Assembly: GCA_030645235.1 (NCBI GenBank)
Contig: JAUSMV010000008.1
Span: 1-64,000 of the forward strand
Length of the DNA: 64,000 nt
Reading direction: 5' to 3'
Source of the DNA: Parvibaculum sp.
GTDB lineage: Bacteria; Pseudomonadota; Alphaproteobacteria; Parvibaculales; Parvibaculaceae
The notes beneath the pieces were generated by a model. That model had not been told where the DNA came from, searched no databases, and saw only the letters and a program-made list of their open reading frames with translations. Each line of letters begins with the position of its first letter. Positions within the stretch are counted from its first letter, which is position 1. Position numbers and translations under genes: made by a program. Positions 21,468 through 31,096 of this stretch are shown here, piece by piece.

Positions 21468-21887
21468 CTAATTCACCTGCTTCGGCGTCATCACCGGCAG
21501 CGGCGAGACATCAACACCTTCTTCGATCAACTCGCGCGCTTCATCCGCCGTAACCTGCCCATAGATACCGCGCGGGGCCTCTTCTTCGTAATGGATGCGG
21601 CGCGCAGTCTCGGCGAACGCGTCGCCGACATTATCAAAATTACTTTCCACATGCGTGCGCAGCGCCGTCATCATTTCGACCATTTTGGTGGCGTCGGGCA
21701 CCACACGGGCTTTGCTTTTCTTGGTGCCGGTGACGGAAGGTGCCATCAGACCTTTGCGGACAGATGTGCTCAGACATTGCGGACATGAAATTTCATGCGC
21801 GGCTGATTGTTCATCAAAAGCGGACGAGGATGAGAACCAACCATCAAATTCATGGTCGTGCTCACATGTGAGAGCGTAGCGGATCAT
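21468..21887 (-). CDS. DUF1178 family protein
   Basis: A 139-residue protein. The N-terminal pattern MIRYALTCEHDHEFDGWF, with a later CPQC pair, looks like a small zinc ribbon. The conserved middle (DNVGDAFAETARRIHYEE) is typical of DUF1178, an uncharacterised proteobacterial family. Its start overlaps the upstream nitrilase-family gene by ATGA, the last gene of comF-grxC-nitrilase-DUF1178. Function unknown. Confidence 0.9.
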   Translation of the reverse strand: MIRYALTCEHDHEFDGWFSSSSAFDEQSAAHEISCPQCLSTSVRKGLMAPSVTGTKKSKARVVPDATKMVEMMTALRTHVESNFDNVGDAFAETARRIHYEEEAPRGIYGQVTADEARELIEEGVDVSPLPVMTPKQVN

Positions 21888-22717
21888 GTGAAGGGCCGGT
21901 CATTGGTGAGGCTCGGCACGCGACCGCGCGCATCCGCGACTTTCGCCGGATCGATCTCGGCCATGATGACGCAAGGATCAATGCCGGCTTCCGCAATCAC
22001 CTCGCCCCACGGCGCGATAATGAGCGAATGGCCATAGGTCTCGCGTCCGTTTTCATGTTTGCCGCCTTGCGCCGGCGCAAAAACAAAGGCCCCGCTTTCA
22101 ATCGCGCGGGCACGTAACAGCACATGCCAATGCGCCTCGCCTGTCGGCTTGGTAAAAGCCGATGGCACAGAGAGAAACGACGCGCCGGATTTGGCAAGCG
22201 CGCGATAAAGATGCGGAAAACGCAGATCATAGCAGACCGTCATGCCGAGCCTGCCCCAGGGCAGATCATGCGTGACGGCTTTTTCGCCCGGCCCGAAATT
22301 TTTGGATTCGCGGTAGCTCTCGCCATTGCCAAGATCGACGTCAAACATATGGATCTTGTCATAACGCGCCGCGACCTGCCCGTCCGGCGCGATGAGGAAC
22401 GACCGGTTGGCGAGCTTATCGGACGCAATCTTGATCGGGAGCGAACCGACAAGCGTCCAGATTTTTCTGGCGGCAGAGAGTTTGCGGAAATGGCCGAGCG
22501 CCGCGTCATCGTCCTCTGACGTGGCTTTCTCAAACAGCAACGCGCGGTCGGCCTCCATCAGCGATGTATTTTCAGGCGTCGCCACAAACTGCGCGCCTGC
22601 TGCCGCCGCCTCTTCAATGAGACCCGAGGCCTGCGCCACATTCGCCGCCACGTCGCGACCGGAGCGCAACTGAATACATGCTGCAACAAAGGGGGCAGCG
22701 ATGAAGGAACTATTCAT
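21884..22717 (-). CDS. Carbon-nitrogen hydrolase (Nit2/omega-amidase-like)
   Basis: Nitrilase-superfamily amidase, 277 residues. The Glu-Lys-Cys triad is visible: Glu in VATPENTSLM, Lys in RYDKIHMFDVDL and Cys in TVCYDLRFPHLY. The closest group is probably Nit1/Nit2, which hydrolyse deaminated glutathione or omega-amides of 2-oxo acids; the grxC neighbour fits a glutathione-repair role. Substrate is inferred, not shown. It begins 2 bases after grxC ends, in an operon with comF upstream and DUF1178 downstream. Confidence 0.9.
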   Translation of the reverse strand: MNSSFIAAPFVAACIQLRSGRDVAANVAQASGLIEEAAAAGAQFVATPENTSLMEADRALLFEKATSEDDDAALGHFRKLSAARKIWTLVGSLPIKIASDKLANRSFLIAPDGQVAARYDKIHMFDVDLGNGESYRESKNFGPGEKAVTHDLPWGRLGMTVCYDLRFPHLYRALAKSGASFLSVPSAFTKPTGEAHWHVLLRARAIESGAFVFAPAQGGKHENGRETYGHSLIIAPWGEVIAEAGIDPCVIMAEIDPAKVADARGRVPSLTNDRPFT

Positions 22718-22719
22718 GA

Positions 22720-22977
22720 TCAGGCGCTGAGCAGCGCGTCGAGCTTGCCTGCGCCATCAAGCGCATAGAGATCGTCGCAACCGCCGACATGCTTATCGCC
22801 GATGAAAATTTGCGGCACCGTATAGCCGCCATGGGCCCGCTTTTCCATTTCAGCGCGCAGGCCCGCATCCATGCCGACGTCGATCTCTTTGAACGCGACG
22901 CCCTTCGCACCAAGCAGCGCTTTGGCGCGGTAGCAATAGGGGCACATCATCGTTGTATAGATGGTCACGTCCGCCAT
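22720..22977 (-). CDS. grxC: Glutaredoxin 3
   Basis: An 85-residue glutathione-dependent thiol-disulfide oxidoreductase. The dithiol active site CPYC is at 12-15, the cis-Pro is in YTVPQIFIG and the glutathione-binding VGGCDD follows. Start chosen at the ATG preceded by GGAGG with 9-base spacing; an extra upstream stretch adds a non-conserved tail. Confidence 0.95.
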   Translation of the reverse strand: MADVTIYTTMMCPYCYRAKALLGAKGVAFKEIDVGMDAGLRAEMEKRAHGGYTVPQIFIGDKHVGGCDDLYALDGAGKLDALLSA

Positions 22978-23011
22978 GAGCGGCATCCTCCGGCAAAAAA
23001 CTGGTCCCCTA

Positions 23012-23797
23012 TCATATAGACACGCGGTCCCCCTGAACAACCCGCGCCAGCGTCAGAACCCGCAATTCACGCGCACCGGCGGCTTTCAGCGCATGGGTAC
23101 AGGCCTCAATCGTCGCCCCTGTCGTCATCACATCATCAATGAGAACCACGGTTTTGCCCTTGAGCGCCGGGCCTGCCCGCCGCGAAACACGAAACGCGCC
23201 CGCGACATTGCGCCGCCGCGCATCGCCCGACAGACCAACCTGTGGCCGCGTCGCGCGCACACGCGCAAGCCAATGGCCCGCAAACGGCACGCCGGATAAT
23301 TTGGCAATGTGCCGGCCAAGCTCGGCAGATTGATTATAGCGCCGCGCCATCAGTCGCCAGCGATGCAGCGGCACCGGCATAATGAAATCAGCACCTTTGA
23401 GCACGTCCGCCCCCGCGCGCGTCATCCATTGCGCAAAGGCAGGTGCTGCTTCGAGGTGATCGGCATATTTGAAACGGAGAATGAGCGGCGCACTCGCCTC
23501 AGTGTAACGCATCACGGCGCGCGCTTTGGCGTAAGGCGGCGGGTTGGCGGCGACTTCGGGGCGGATCAGGGGCGCATCATCAATGTCAGAAAAATCTGAA
23601 CCGAGAGGCAAGCCGCTCACTGCACATAGAGGCGCTTCAATGAAATCCAGCGCCGACCAGCAGGTACTGCACAGAGCGCCGGTTTGCGCGATAGAACCAC
23701 CGCAGGAAAAGCATTGAGGCGGCAAGGCGAGATCGCCTGCCTTGGCGGCAAGGACGCGGAAAGTGGCCGTGAGGTTTGTCAGCGCGGCGATCAGCAT
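23012..23797 (-). CDS. comF: ComF family phosphoribosyltransferase-like protein
   Basis: A 261-residue protein. An N-terminal double zinc ribbon (QCFSCGG and LCSTCWS cysteine pairs) is followed by a PRTase fold with the PRPP loop VVLIDDVMTTGAT. ComF/GntX proteins are tied to DNA uptake or to use of DNA as nutrient; in most alphaproteobacteria the role is unproven. First gene of the comF-grxC-nitrilase-DUF1178 cluster, divergent from the methyltransferase. The ATG start lacks a clear ribosome site. Confidence 0.88.
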   Translation of the reverse strand: MLIAALTNLTATFRVLAAKAGDLALPPQCFSCGGSIAQTGALCSTCWSALDFIEAPLCAVSGLPLGSDFSDIDDAPLIRPEVAANPPPYAKARAVMRYTEASAPLILRFKYADHLEAAPAFAQWMTRAGADVLKGADFIMPVPLHRWRLMARRYNQSAELGRHIAKLSGVPFAGHWLARVRATRPQVGLSGDARRRNVAGAFRVSRRAGPALKGKTVVLIDDVMTTGATIEACTHALKAAGARELRVLTLARVVQGDRVSI

Positions 23798-23866
23798 CGG
23801 GCAAGGATAACAGAGGGAAATACGGAAGGTCTTGCGATAATCGCAAGGCGCAACCAATATGCGGCC

Positions 23867-24784
23867 ATGAGCGAGAAACCATCAGCCCCTGCCATTTTCG
23901 ACCGCAAACTTTTGCGGGCGCGACGCGAACGCGCGGCCGGGGGCTTTGAGGCTCATGATTTTTTGCTCGCCCGCGTTGCAGACGACATGAGCGAACGGCT
24001 CGCCATCATCACGCGAAATTTCGGCACAGTGCTTGATCTCGGCAGCCATAGGGGCTTTGCCGCGATGCTGGAGGTACCCCCGCAAAAAATCACCCGCATG
24101 GTCAGCATGGACCTCTCCGCCTCAATGGTGCGCGCGGCGCCCGACATGCGTGTGGTGGGCGATGAAGAGCACCTGCCCTTTGCCGACAAAAGTTTTGATC
24201 TCGTATTATCGGCTTTATCGCTGCACTGGACCAATGATTTGCCCGGCGCGCTGATACAGGCGCGGCGCGCGCTGGTGCCGGACGGGTTGTTCATGGGCGC
24301 AATGCTGGGCGGCGAGACGCTCGCCGAACTCAGACAGGCGATGAGCGAAGCGGAAATCGAATGCGAAGGCGGTCTCTCGCCCCGCGTGTCGCCCTTTGCC
24401 GATTTGCGCGACATGGGCGCACTGATGCAGCGGGCGGGCTTTGCGCTGCCGGTCGTTGATAGCGACCGCGTCACAGTGAATTATAAGAACCCGCTGGCGC
24501 TGATGGCCGAACTCAGAGGCATGGGCGAGACCAATGTGATTGCCGAACGCCGCCATGTGCCGCTAAAGCGCAAAACACTGATGCGGGCGATGGAAATTTA
24601 TGTTGAAAAATTCGCGCTGCCCGACGGGCGCATCCCTGCAACATTTGAAATTTTGATGCTGGCGGGATGGAGCCCGCATGAGAGCCAGCAGAAACCGCTG
24701 CGGCCCGGCAGCGCGACGGGAAAGCTCGCCGACGCACTGGGCACTGTGGAGCAAAAGGCGGGCGAGAAGACGCCGCGCGCGTGA
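23867..24784 (+). CDS. SAM-dependent methyltransferase (BioC/NDUFAF5-like)
   Basis: A 305-residue class I methyltransferase. It opens with AIFDRKLLRARRERAA, characteristic of the NDUFAF5 group. The SAM motif is LDLGSHRGFAAML, the acidic loop VSMDLSASMV, and LSLHWTNDLPGALIQ is conserved. NDUFAF5 hydroxylates an arginine in a complex I subunit; BioC methylates malonyl-ACP. The alphaproteobacterial position beside comF favours NDUFAF5-like, but this is inference. Confidence 0.85.
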   Translation: MSEKPSAPAIFDRKLLRARRERAAGGFEAHDFLLARVADDMSERLAIITRNFGTVLDLGSHRGFAAMLEVPPQKITRMVSMDLSASMVRAAPDMRVVGDEEHLPFADKSFDLVLSALSLHWTNDLPGALIQARRALVPDGLFMGAMLGGETLAELRQAMSEAEIECEGGLSPRVSPFADLRDMGALMQRAGFALPVVDSDRVTVNYKNPLALMAELRGMGETNVIAERRHVPLKRKTLMRAMEIYVEKFALPDGRIPATFEILMLAGWSPHESQQKPLRPGSATGKLADALGTVEQKAGEKTPRA

Positions 24785-24786
24785 AC

Positions 24787-24960
24787 TCAGGCGAACAGAT
24801 CGGCGATGCGCTGGAAGAGAGCCACGAGGCTGGTGCCGATTGTCGCTGTGGAGATGGCAACAACGAGCGAAATCAGAGCGGCAATGAGGCCATATTCAAT
24901 GGCCGTCGCGCCCTGTGTGTCGGCGGCAAATTCTTTGGCCACCAGCTTTAATTTCAACAT
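24787..24960 (-). CDS. Flp family type IVb pilin
   Basis: A 57-residue pilin subunit. A short basic leader (LKLKLVAKEF) precedes the hallmark GATAIEYGLIAALISLVVA, where a prepilin peptidase would cut just before the hydrophobic helix with its conserved Glu and Tyr. AGGAGGT is placed well upstream of the ATG, so it is clearly translated. Flp pilins build tad-type adhesive pili. No tad/cpa secretion genes are in the window, so this is an orphan pilin gene between mutT and a methyltransferase, with which it is convergent and nearly abutting. Confidence 0.9.
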   Translation of the reverse strand: MLKLKLVAKEFAADTQGATAIEYGLIAALISLVVAISTATIGTSLVALFQRIADLFA

Positions 24961-24995
24961 CCCAGACCTCCTGTCCTGACGGCTCTATCCTCCCC

Positions 24996-25427
24996 TTACA
25001 GAAGATCGAGCAAAGCGGCCACAAGCGGTTCATCCGCCGGTGGCATGGCATAGGTCCGCAATTTGGCGGGCCTCACCCATTCCAATGCCTGCCCCTCGCG
25101 GCCATGCACCTGACCTTCCCAGCGCCTGCACACATAAAGCGGCATGAGCAGATGAAAGTCTTGATAGCCGTGGCTTGCAAAAGAGAGGGGCGCAAGACAG
25201 GCTTTAGAAACCGTGATCCCAAGCTCTTCGTTCAGCTCACGGATCAAACACTCTTCCGGGTTTTCACCCGTCTCAACTTTGCCGCCGGGAAATTCCCAAA
25301 GCCCTGCGAGAGATTTCCCCTCAGGGCGCTGTGCAAGAAGCACACGGCCGTCCACATCAATAAGCGCAACGGCGACGACCAGCACAAGCGTCTTCGGGCC
25401 GGTTATCTCCTCGCGTTCATCCGACAT
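24996..25427 (-). CDS. mutT: NUDIX hydrolase, MutT-type 8-oxo-dGTP diphosphatase
   Basis: Removes oxidised nucleotides to prevent transversion mutations. The Nudix box is intact: GGKVETGENPEECLIRELNE followed by ELGI. At about 143 residues it has normal length for MutT. Same strand as argJ, 88 bases downstream of it, a neighbourhood seen in other alphaproteobacteria. Start taken at the internal ATG; a GTG two codons upstream is also possible. Confidence 0.9.
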   Translation of the reverse strand: MSDEREEITGPKTLVLVVAVALIDVDGRVLLAQRPEGKSLAGLWEFPGGKVETGENPEECLIRELNEELGITVSKACLAPLSFASHGYQDFHLLMPLYVCRRWEGQVHGREGQALEWVRPAKLRTYAMPPADEPLVAALLDLL

Positions 25428-25515
25428 GTTCACACCATTTTATTAACAAAAAGACGACAGAAAGCCGCAACGGCTGCATTAACTACACCGCTTTGCGCCC
25501 GCTAAATCGACCAAA

Positions 25516-27012
25516 TTAGCTGCGGTAATCAGCGTTAATCGAAATATAGCCATGCGTGAGATCGCAGGTCCAGACAGTGGCCGCACCGGAGCCGACACCG
25601 ACATCCACTTCGATCTGAATGTCCGTACCCTTCATATGTTTGGCGACGGGGGCCTCATTGTAACCGGCGACAACCTGACCGTCGCGGGCGACAGCAACGC
25701 CGCCAATGGCAATGGCGAGACGGTCACGGTCAGCCGCTTCACCTGATTTGCCGACCGCCATGACGATGCGCCCCCAATTGGCGTCTTCACCGGCAATGGC
25801 GGTTTTGACAAGCGGAGAATTGGCGATCACAAGACCGATGCGGCGCGCGGCAGCAACACTTTCAGCGCCGGATACAGCGATGGAGATAAACTTCGTCGCC
25901 CCTTCACCATCGCGCACAACCTGATGGGCAAGATCGAGCAGCAGATCATCAAGTGCCGCGCGGAAGGTGGCGACGCGCGGATCGGCAGCAGACGACAGCA
26001 TGAACGTTGAGCGCATGGCTGTGCCGGTGGCAAAAAGCATCAGCGTGTCGGATGTCGATGTGTCGCTGTCAACAGTGGTGGCGTTGAAGCTCTTGTTTGC
26101 CCCATCCGCAACAAGCGTTTGCAGGAGCGATGCGTCAATCGCCGCATCTGTCACGACATAAGCAAGCATGGTGGCAAGATCCGGCGCAATCATACCCGAC
26201 CCTTTGGCAATGCCGTTGATCGTTACTTTTGCGCCGTCGATAACGACAGACCGCGTCGCGACTTTGCGATAAGTGTCCGTTGTCATAATGGCGCGGGCGG
26301 CTGCGTCCCAATTGTCTTCGTCAGCATCAAACAATGCCGAACCGATACCGGAAATAACAGGCTTGGGGTCGAGCGGCTGACCGATGACGCCGGTCGAAGC
26401 CACATAGACCTCGGTTGTGCGGGCACCGACAGCGCGCGCGGCGGCCTCAACCGTCGCGTTCACAGTGTCCACGCCTGCCTTGCCGGTAAAGGCATTGGAA
26501 TTGCCGGAATTGACGACAACAACGCGACCCTTGCCGCCTTTCACATTCTCGCGGCACAGCTCGACAGGGGCAGACGCCGTTTTCGATGTGGTGAAAACAC
26601 CGGCCGCCGTTGTGCCTTCGGGCAGACGGATCACGAGCACATCGTCGCGGCCCTTATATTTGATACCCGTCGCCGCCGTGCCGATATCCACCCCTTCGAG
26701 CGGCGGCAGCTTGGCGAATTTTTTAGGGGCCAAAGGCGAAACAGGTGAAGCGGCCTTTTTCTTCGCGGGCGCTGCTTTCTTCGCCGCGGGCTTTTTAACC
26801 GGAGTCTTCTTCGTCAAAAGCGCCTTCTTGGCGACCTTCTTCGTGACGGGCGCTTTTTTGGCGACGGCTTTTTTCGCAGCCGGTTTCTTTGCCGCTGCTT
26901 TTTTGGCGACAGGCTTCTTCTTTGCCGGCACCTTCTTTACGACTGCTTTTTTCGGCGCTGCCTTCTTCGCCACGGGTTTCTTTTTCACAGCAGATTTTTT
27001 CTTCGTGGGCAC
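25516..27012 (-). CDS. argJ: ArgJ with lysine-rich N-terminal tail
   Basis: Bifunctional ornithine acetyltransferase/N-acetylglutamate synthase of the cyclic arginine pathway. The precursor self-cleaves before the Thr of the motif KGSGMIAPDLATMLAY (Thr about 281), leaving alpha and beta chains. The catalytic part begins at SPLAPKKFAKLPP and is complete. Unusually, about 88 residues of near-pure Lys/Ala/Pro/Val repeats (KKPVAKKAA-type) precede it. The GTG at 27012 has GGAGC upstream, and there is no ATG or GTG between the tail and the enzyme domain, so both should be translated as one protein. The tail resembles histone H1-like proteins; DNA or RNA binding is inference. Confidence 0.92.
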   Translation of the reverse strand: MPTKKKSAVKKKPVAKKAAPKKAVVKKVPAKKKPVAKKAAAKKPAAKKAVAKKAPVTKKVAKKALLTKKTPVKKPAAKKAAPAKKKAASPVSPLAPKKFAKLPPLEGVDIGTAATGIKYKGRDDVLVIRLPEGTTAAGVFTTSKTASAPVELCRENVKGGKGRVVVVNSGNSNAFTGKAGVDTVNATVEAAARAVGARTTEVYVASTGVIGQPLDPKPVISGIGSALFDADEDNWDAAARAIMTTDTYRKVATRSVVIDGAKVTINGIAKGSGMIAPDLATMLAYVVTDAAIDASLLQTLVADGANKSFNATTVDSDTSTSDTLMLFATGTAMRSTFMLSSAADPRVATFRAALDDLLLDLAHQVVRDGEGATKFISIAVSGAESVAAARRIGLVIANSPLVKTAIAGEDANWGRIVMAVGKSGEAADRDRLAIAIGGVAVARDGQVVAGYNEAPVAKHMKGTDIQIEVDVGVGSGAATVWTCDLTHGYISINADYRS

Positions 27013-27054
27013 AGGACAAGCTCCGGAACGATGGGGGGTCAAAAGTGCAAAGAA

Positions 27055-27948
27055 TTATTGCGGCGCAGGTTCCATTTTGGTCTGCACCGGCACGCCTTCA
27101 GCGCCGACAATTTCGATTTTTGCCGATTTGCGCAAGCCTTCCATCAACTTATTGCCTTCATCGCCGATGAGCTTACGCATGATCTGCTCTTCCGATTGCT
27201 GCAATGTGGGCTTAGGCGCGGCCCGCTTTTCGATAAGTTTGATCACATGCCAGCCGAATTGCGTCTCGACCGGCGCCGAGACCTCGCCGACTTTCATCGC
27301 GAAAACGGCATTGCCGAACTCCGGCACCATTTCTTCTTTCTTGAACCAGCCAAGATCACCGCCATTGGCCGCACTCGTGTCCTTGCTTTCGGCTTTCGCA
27401 ACATCTTCAAAGCTTTTGCCGCCTTTGATCGTCGCTTCGATCTTATCGGCCTCAAGCTTGGAGGCAACGAGGATATGGGCCGCATGGACTTCGCTCTCGG
27501 CTTCCGCCTTGGCGATATGTTCGTCGTAATAGGCTTTGACAGATTTGTTATCGACCTTGTCGCGCATCAATTGCAGCCAATAAACGTCGCGCAGCACTTT
27601 TTCCTCGAAATAGGCCTCGCGCGCTTTGACCATCGGGTCATCTTCCATCTTCTTGGCGCGGGCGGCGTCCGCCACAATGCGGCGGTCAATCAGCATGGAC
27701 AGAAGATACTGGAAGCGCTTTTCTTCCGGCAATTGAGCCAGCGCCGAACCCATTTCTTCATCAGCCAGCGCCACATCAGAGAGCTTGATCGGCTTGCCAT
27801 TGACGTTAGCGATGACCTCATCATTGCCGGAGGCAGCCCGCACAGGCTCCGAAGCGACAGGATCGGCGGCAAAAGCCGCCACCGGCGCAATAGCCCAAAG
27901 GCTGATAGCGAGAAGACTTGTGGCAACGGAACGGCTCGGACGACGCAT
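27055..27948 (-). CDS. Periplasmic PpiC-type peptidyl-prolyl isomerase
   Basis: A 297-residue SurA/PrsA-like foldase for exported proteins. A Sec signal peptide (TSLLAISLWAIAPVAAFA) is followed by a SurA-like N-terminal helical domain and a parvulin domain (about 170-265) with HAAHILVASK, GGDLGWFKKEEMVPEF and FGWHVIKL. The C-terminal tail ends EPAPQ. CAGGAAA precedes the chosen ATG. Position divergent from secA links export to folding. Confidence 0.9.
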   Translation of the reverse strand: MRRPSRSVATSLLAISLWAIAPVAAFAADPVASEPVRAASGNDEVIANVNGKPIKLSDVALADEEMGSALAQLPEEKRFQYLLSMLIDRRIVADAARAKKMEDDPMVKAREAYFEEKVLRDVYWLQLMRDKVDNKSVKAYYDEHIAKAEAESEVHAAHILVASKLEADKIEATIKGGKSFEDVAKAESKDTSAANGGDLGWFKKEEMVPEFGNAVFAMKVGEVSAPVETQFGWHVIKLIEKRAAPKPTLQQSEEQIMRKLIGDEGNKLMEGLRKSAKIEIVGAEGVPVQTKMEPAPQ

Positions 27949-28150
27949 AATCAATTTCCTGAACATTTCTCTGAACGGGGCTAAGCACGGGGTTCCGGAT
28001 GATGAAGGCTCACCCGCCCCCGCACAAGCCCCCCTCGCCCGCCATGCCCGCCCCCAAACATTAATAAAATGAGAGACTTGGTCGCCGCCCGCCTGACGCC
28101 TGAAAAGCCGGGTACGGGGCGCGAAACAGTCTCGATTTTGCCCCGTTTCA

Positions 28151-28179
28151 TTGACAAGGTGAGCCCTCCTGCTTACATC
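28151..28179 (+). promoter_or_regulatory. Possible secA promoter
   Basis: A perfect TTGACA is followed after 17 bases by TACATC, a weak -10. It is the best candidate in the 337-bp gap between ppiC and secA. The rest of that gap holds no other gene. secA itself has GAGGAAG eight bases before its ATG. Confidence 0.35.
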
Positions 28180-28285
28180 ATCTGCAGTCTTTTTTACCCG
28201 CAACGGCCCGCTCACAAGGGCCGGTTCGCCGGAAACGCCCCCTCTGACCAAGAGCGCGGGCGATCGCATTGAGGAAGTAAACCTA

Positions 28286-31009
28286 ATGGCAAGTCTCGGC
28301 GCCCTCGCCAAGCGGTTCTTTGGCAGTGCCAATGACCGCAAGCTGAAGTCCTATACGGCTCGCGTCGAGAAGATCAACGCGTTTGAACCGGCAATCTCCG
28401 CCCTCAGCGACGATGAGCTGAAAGGCAAGACCGCTGAGTTCCGCGGCCGTCTCGCACAAGGCGAGACGCTGGACGATCTTTTGCCCGAAGCCTTTGCCAC
28501 CGTCCGCGAAGCCGCCAAACGCGCGCTCGGCCAGCGCCATTACGACACGCAGTTGATCGGCGGCATGGTCCTGAACGACGGCAAGATCGCCGAAATGAAA
28601 ACAGGCGAAGGCAAAACACTCGTTGCCACGCTCGCCTGCTATCTCAATGCACTCCCCGGCAGGGGCGTCCATGTCGTCACCGTCAACGACTATCTGGCCA
28701 AGCGCGACGCCGAATGGATGGCGCAGGTCTATAATTTCCTCGGCCTCACCACAGGCGTCATTCTGCACGGTCTCGATGACAGCGAACGCCGCGCCGCCTA
28801 CGCCGCCGACATCACCTACGGCACCAATAACGAATATGGCTTCGACTATCTGCGCGACAACATGAAATATCAGTTGTCATCCATGGTCCAGCGCCGTCAC
28901 GCCTATGCGATCGTCGACGAAGTGGACTCGATCCTCGTGGACGAAGCACGCACACCGCTGATCATTTCAGGCCCGCTCGACGACAAGTCGGAACTCTACC
29001 TCTCCATCGACGATGTGATCCCGCTGATTGAGCCGGAAGATTTTGAACTGGATGAAAAGCAGCGCACCGTGAACCTCACGGAAGCGGGCAACGAAAAGAT
29101 CGAAGTTATTCTGGCCGAGCGCGGCGTGCTCACCGAAGGCTCGCTCTATGACATCGAAAACATTTCGATTGTCCATCACGTCCAGAACGCGCTGAAAGCC
29201 CACAAGCTCTTCCAGAAGGACAAGGACTATATCGTCAAGGGCGACAAGCTCATGATCATTGACGAGTTCACAGGCCGCATGATGGAAGGCCGTCGCTATT
29301 CAGACGGTTTGCATCAGGCGCTTGAAGCCAAAGAGCGCGTGACGATCCTGCCCGAAAACCAGACACTCGCCTCCATCACCTTCCAGAATTATTTCCGCAT
29401 GTATGAGAAACTCTCAGGCATGACGGGCACGGCGCTCACTGAAGCCGACGAATTCATGGACATCTACAAGCTCGAAGTCATCGAAGTGCCGACGCATCGC
29501 CCGATTGCGCGCGTGGACGAGGACGACGAAGTCTATCGCTCGGCCCGTGAAAAATATGAAGCCATTGTGCTGGAGCTGGATGACTGCGTGAAGCGCGGAC
29601 AGCCGGTGCTGGTCGGCACGGTCTCGATTGAAAAATCAGAAACGCTGTCTGAGTTCCTGAAAAAGAAAAAGATCAAGCACAACGTTTTGAATGCGCGCTA
29701 TCACGAGCAGGAAGCCTATATCGTGGCGCAGGCGGGCGTTCCCGGCTCCATCACCATTGCCACCAACATGGCCGGTCGCGGCACCGACATTCAGCTCGGC
29801 GGCAATCTCGAAATGCGCATCGCCGACGAAACGGCAGGCATCGAGGACGACGCCAAGCTCGCCAAAAAGATCGAAGAGATCAAAGCCGATATCGCTGAAA
29901 AGAAAGAAGCGGCCAAAGCCGCAGGCGGTCTTTACATCATCGGCACCGAGCGCCACGAAAGCCGCCGCATCGACAATCAGCTGCGCGGCCGCTCAGGCCG
30001 TCAGGGTGATCCGGGACGGTCCAAGTTTTTCCTCTCGCTTGATGATGATCTGATGCGCATTTTCGGCACCGACCGCATGGACGGCGTGCTGCAAAAGCTC
30101 GGCCTGAAAGAAGGCGAAGCGATCATCCATCCCTGGATCAACAAGGCGCTGGAAAAAGCCCAGCAAAAAGTTGAAGCGCGCAACTTTGATATGCGCAAGA
30201 ACGTGCTGAAATACGACGACGTGATGAACGATCAGCGCCGCGTCATTTTCGATCAGCGCGTCGATCTGATGAATGCGCAGGACGTCGCCGAAACCGTCTC
30301 CGACATGCGCCATCAGGTGATCGACGGTCTCATCAGCGCGCATATTCCTGAAAAGGCCTATGCCGAACAATGGGACGCCGAAGGCCTGCACGAACAGGTC
30401 AACTATATGCTCGGCCTCGACCTGCCGATCAAGGACTGGGTGGCCGAAGAAGGCATTGCGGATCAGGAAATCCGCGAGCGCCTCTATGCCGAAGCCGACC
30501 GCGTCATGGCGCAAAAGGTCACGCAGTCCGGCCCCGAACTGATGCGTCAGGTTGAAAAGTCGATCCTGCTGCAAACACTCGACCATCATTGGCGCGAACA
30601 TCTGATGATGCTCGATTATCTGCGTCAGGCCGTGGGCCTGCGCGGCTATGCCCAGCGCGATCCGCTGAACGAATATAAGACGGAAGCCTTCACCCTGTTT
30701 GAGGCGCTGCTCAACCGTCTGCGCGAAGACGTGACGCGCCAGTTGATGAACGCGCAATTTGTGCAGGAAGCGCCGCGGCTTGAAGATACGCCGCTGCCGC
30801 AAATGCATGAAAGCCACATCGACCCGCTGACCGGCGAAGATGAAATGGACGAGCGCCATAATGCGCCGCTCGGCCGTCCCCTGCGCAATAATCCCGGCGT
30901 CAGGCTTGACCCCAAAGACCCGTCCACATGGGGCAAGGTGTCACGCAACGAGGCCTGCCCCTGCGGCTCAGGCAAGAAGTTCAAACATTGCCACGGCGCT
31001 CTTGTATAA
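28286..31009 (+). CDS. secA: Preprotein translocase ATPase SecA
   Basis: Motor of the Sec pathway, driving unfolded preproteins through SecYEG at the inner membrane. Complete at 907 residues. Walker A TGEGKT at 106-111, DEAD-like [15 protein letters not shown], then the preprotein cross-linking domain, helical scaffold/wing domains, and the zinc-binding C-terminus [14 protein letters not shown] that contacts SecB and ribosomes. Followed by a strong terminator. Confidence 0.99.
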   Translation: MASLGALAKRFFGSANDRKLKSYTARVEKINAFEPAISALSDDELKGKTAEFRGRLAQGETLDDLLPEAFATVREAAKRALGQRHYDTQLIGGMVLNDGKIAEMKTGEGKTLVATLACYLNALPGRGVHVVTVNDYLAKRDAEWMAQVYNFLGLTTGVILHGLDDSERRAAYAADITYGTNNEYGFDYLRDNMKYQLSSMVQRRHAYAIVDEVDSILVDEARTPLIISGPLDDKSELYLSIDDVIPLIEPEDFELDEKQRTVNLTEAGNEKIEVILAERGVLTEGSLYDIENISIVHHVQNALKAHKLFQKDKDYIVKGDKLMIIDEFTGRMMEGRRYSDGLHQALEAKERVTILPENQTLASITFQNYFRMYEKLSGMTGTALTEADEFMDIYKLEVIEVPTHRPIARVDEDDEVYRSAREKYEAIVLELDDCVKRGQPVLVGTVSIEKSETLSEFLKKKKIKHNVLNARYHEQEAYIVAQAGVPGSITIATNMAGRGTDIQLGGNLEMRIADETAGIEDDAKLAKKIEEIKADIAEKKEAAKAAGGLYIIGTERHESRRIDNQLRGRSGRQGDPGRSKFFLSLDDDLMRIFGTDRMDGVLQKLGLKEGEAIIHPWINKALEKAQQKVEARNFDMRKNVLKYDDVMNDQRRVIFDQRVDLMNAQDVAETVSDMRHQVIDGLISAHIPEKAYAEQWDAEGLHEQVNYMLGLDLPIKDWVAEEGIADQEIRERLYAEADRVMAQKVTQSGPELMRQVEKSILLQTLDHHWREHLMMLDYLRQAVGLRGYAQRDPLNEYKTEAFTLFEALLNRLREDVTRQLMNAQFVQEAPRLEDTPLPQMHESHIDPLTGEDEMDERHNAPLGRPLRNNPGVRLDPKDPSTWGKVSRNEACPCGSGKKFKHCHGALV

Positions 31010-31045
31010 AGGGCGCTTGTATAAAACCCTGACAATATGAAATAA

Positions 31046-31080
31046 AAAACGCCCGCCTCTGTCAAAGAGGCGGGCGTTTT
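31046..31080. terminator. Bidirectional terminator, secA / MFS transporter
   Basis: A 15-bp perfect stem AAAACGCCCGCCTCT/AGAGGCGGGCGTTTT with a 5-base loop lies between convergent genes. The A and T tails serve both directions. Confidence 0.85.
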
Positions 31081-31096
31081 ATTTGTGCCGCGTCTC

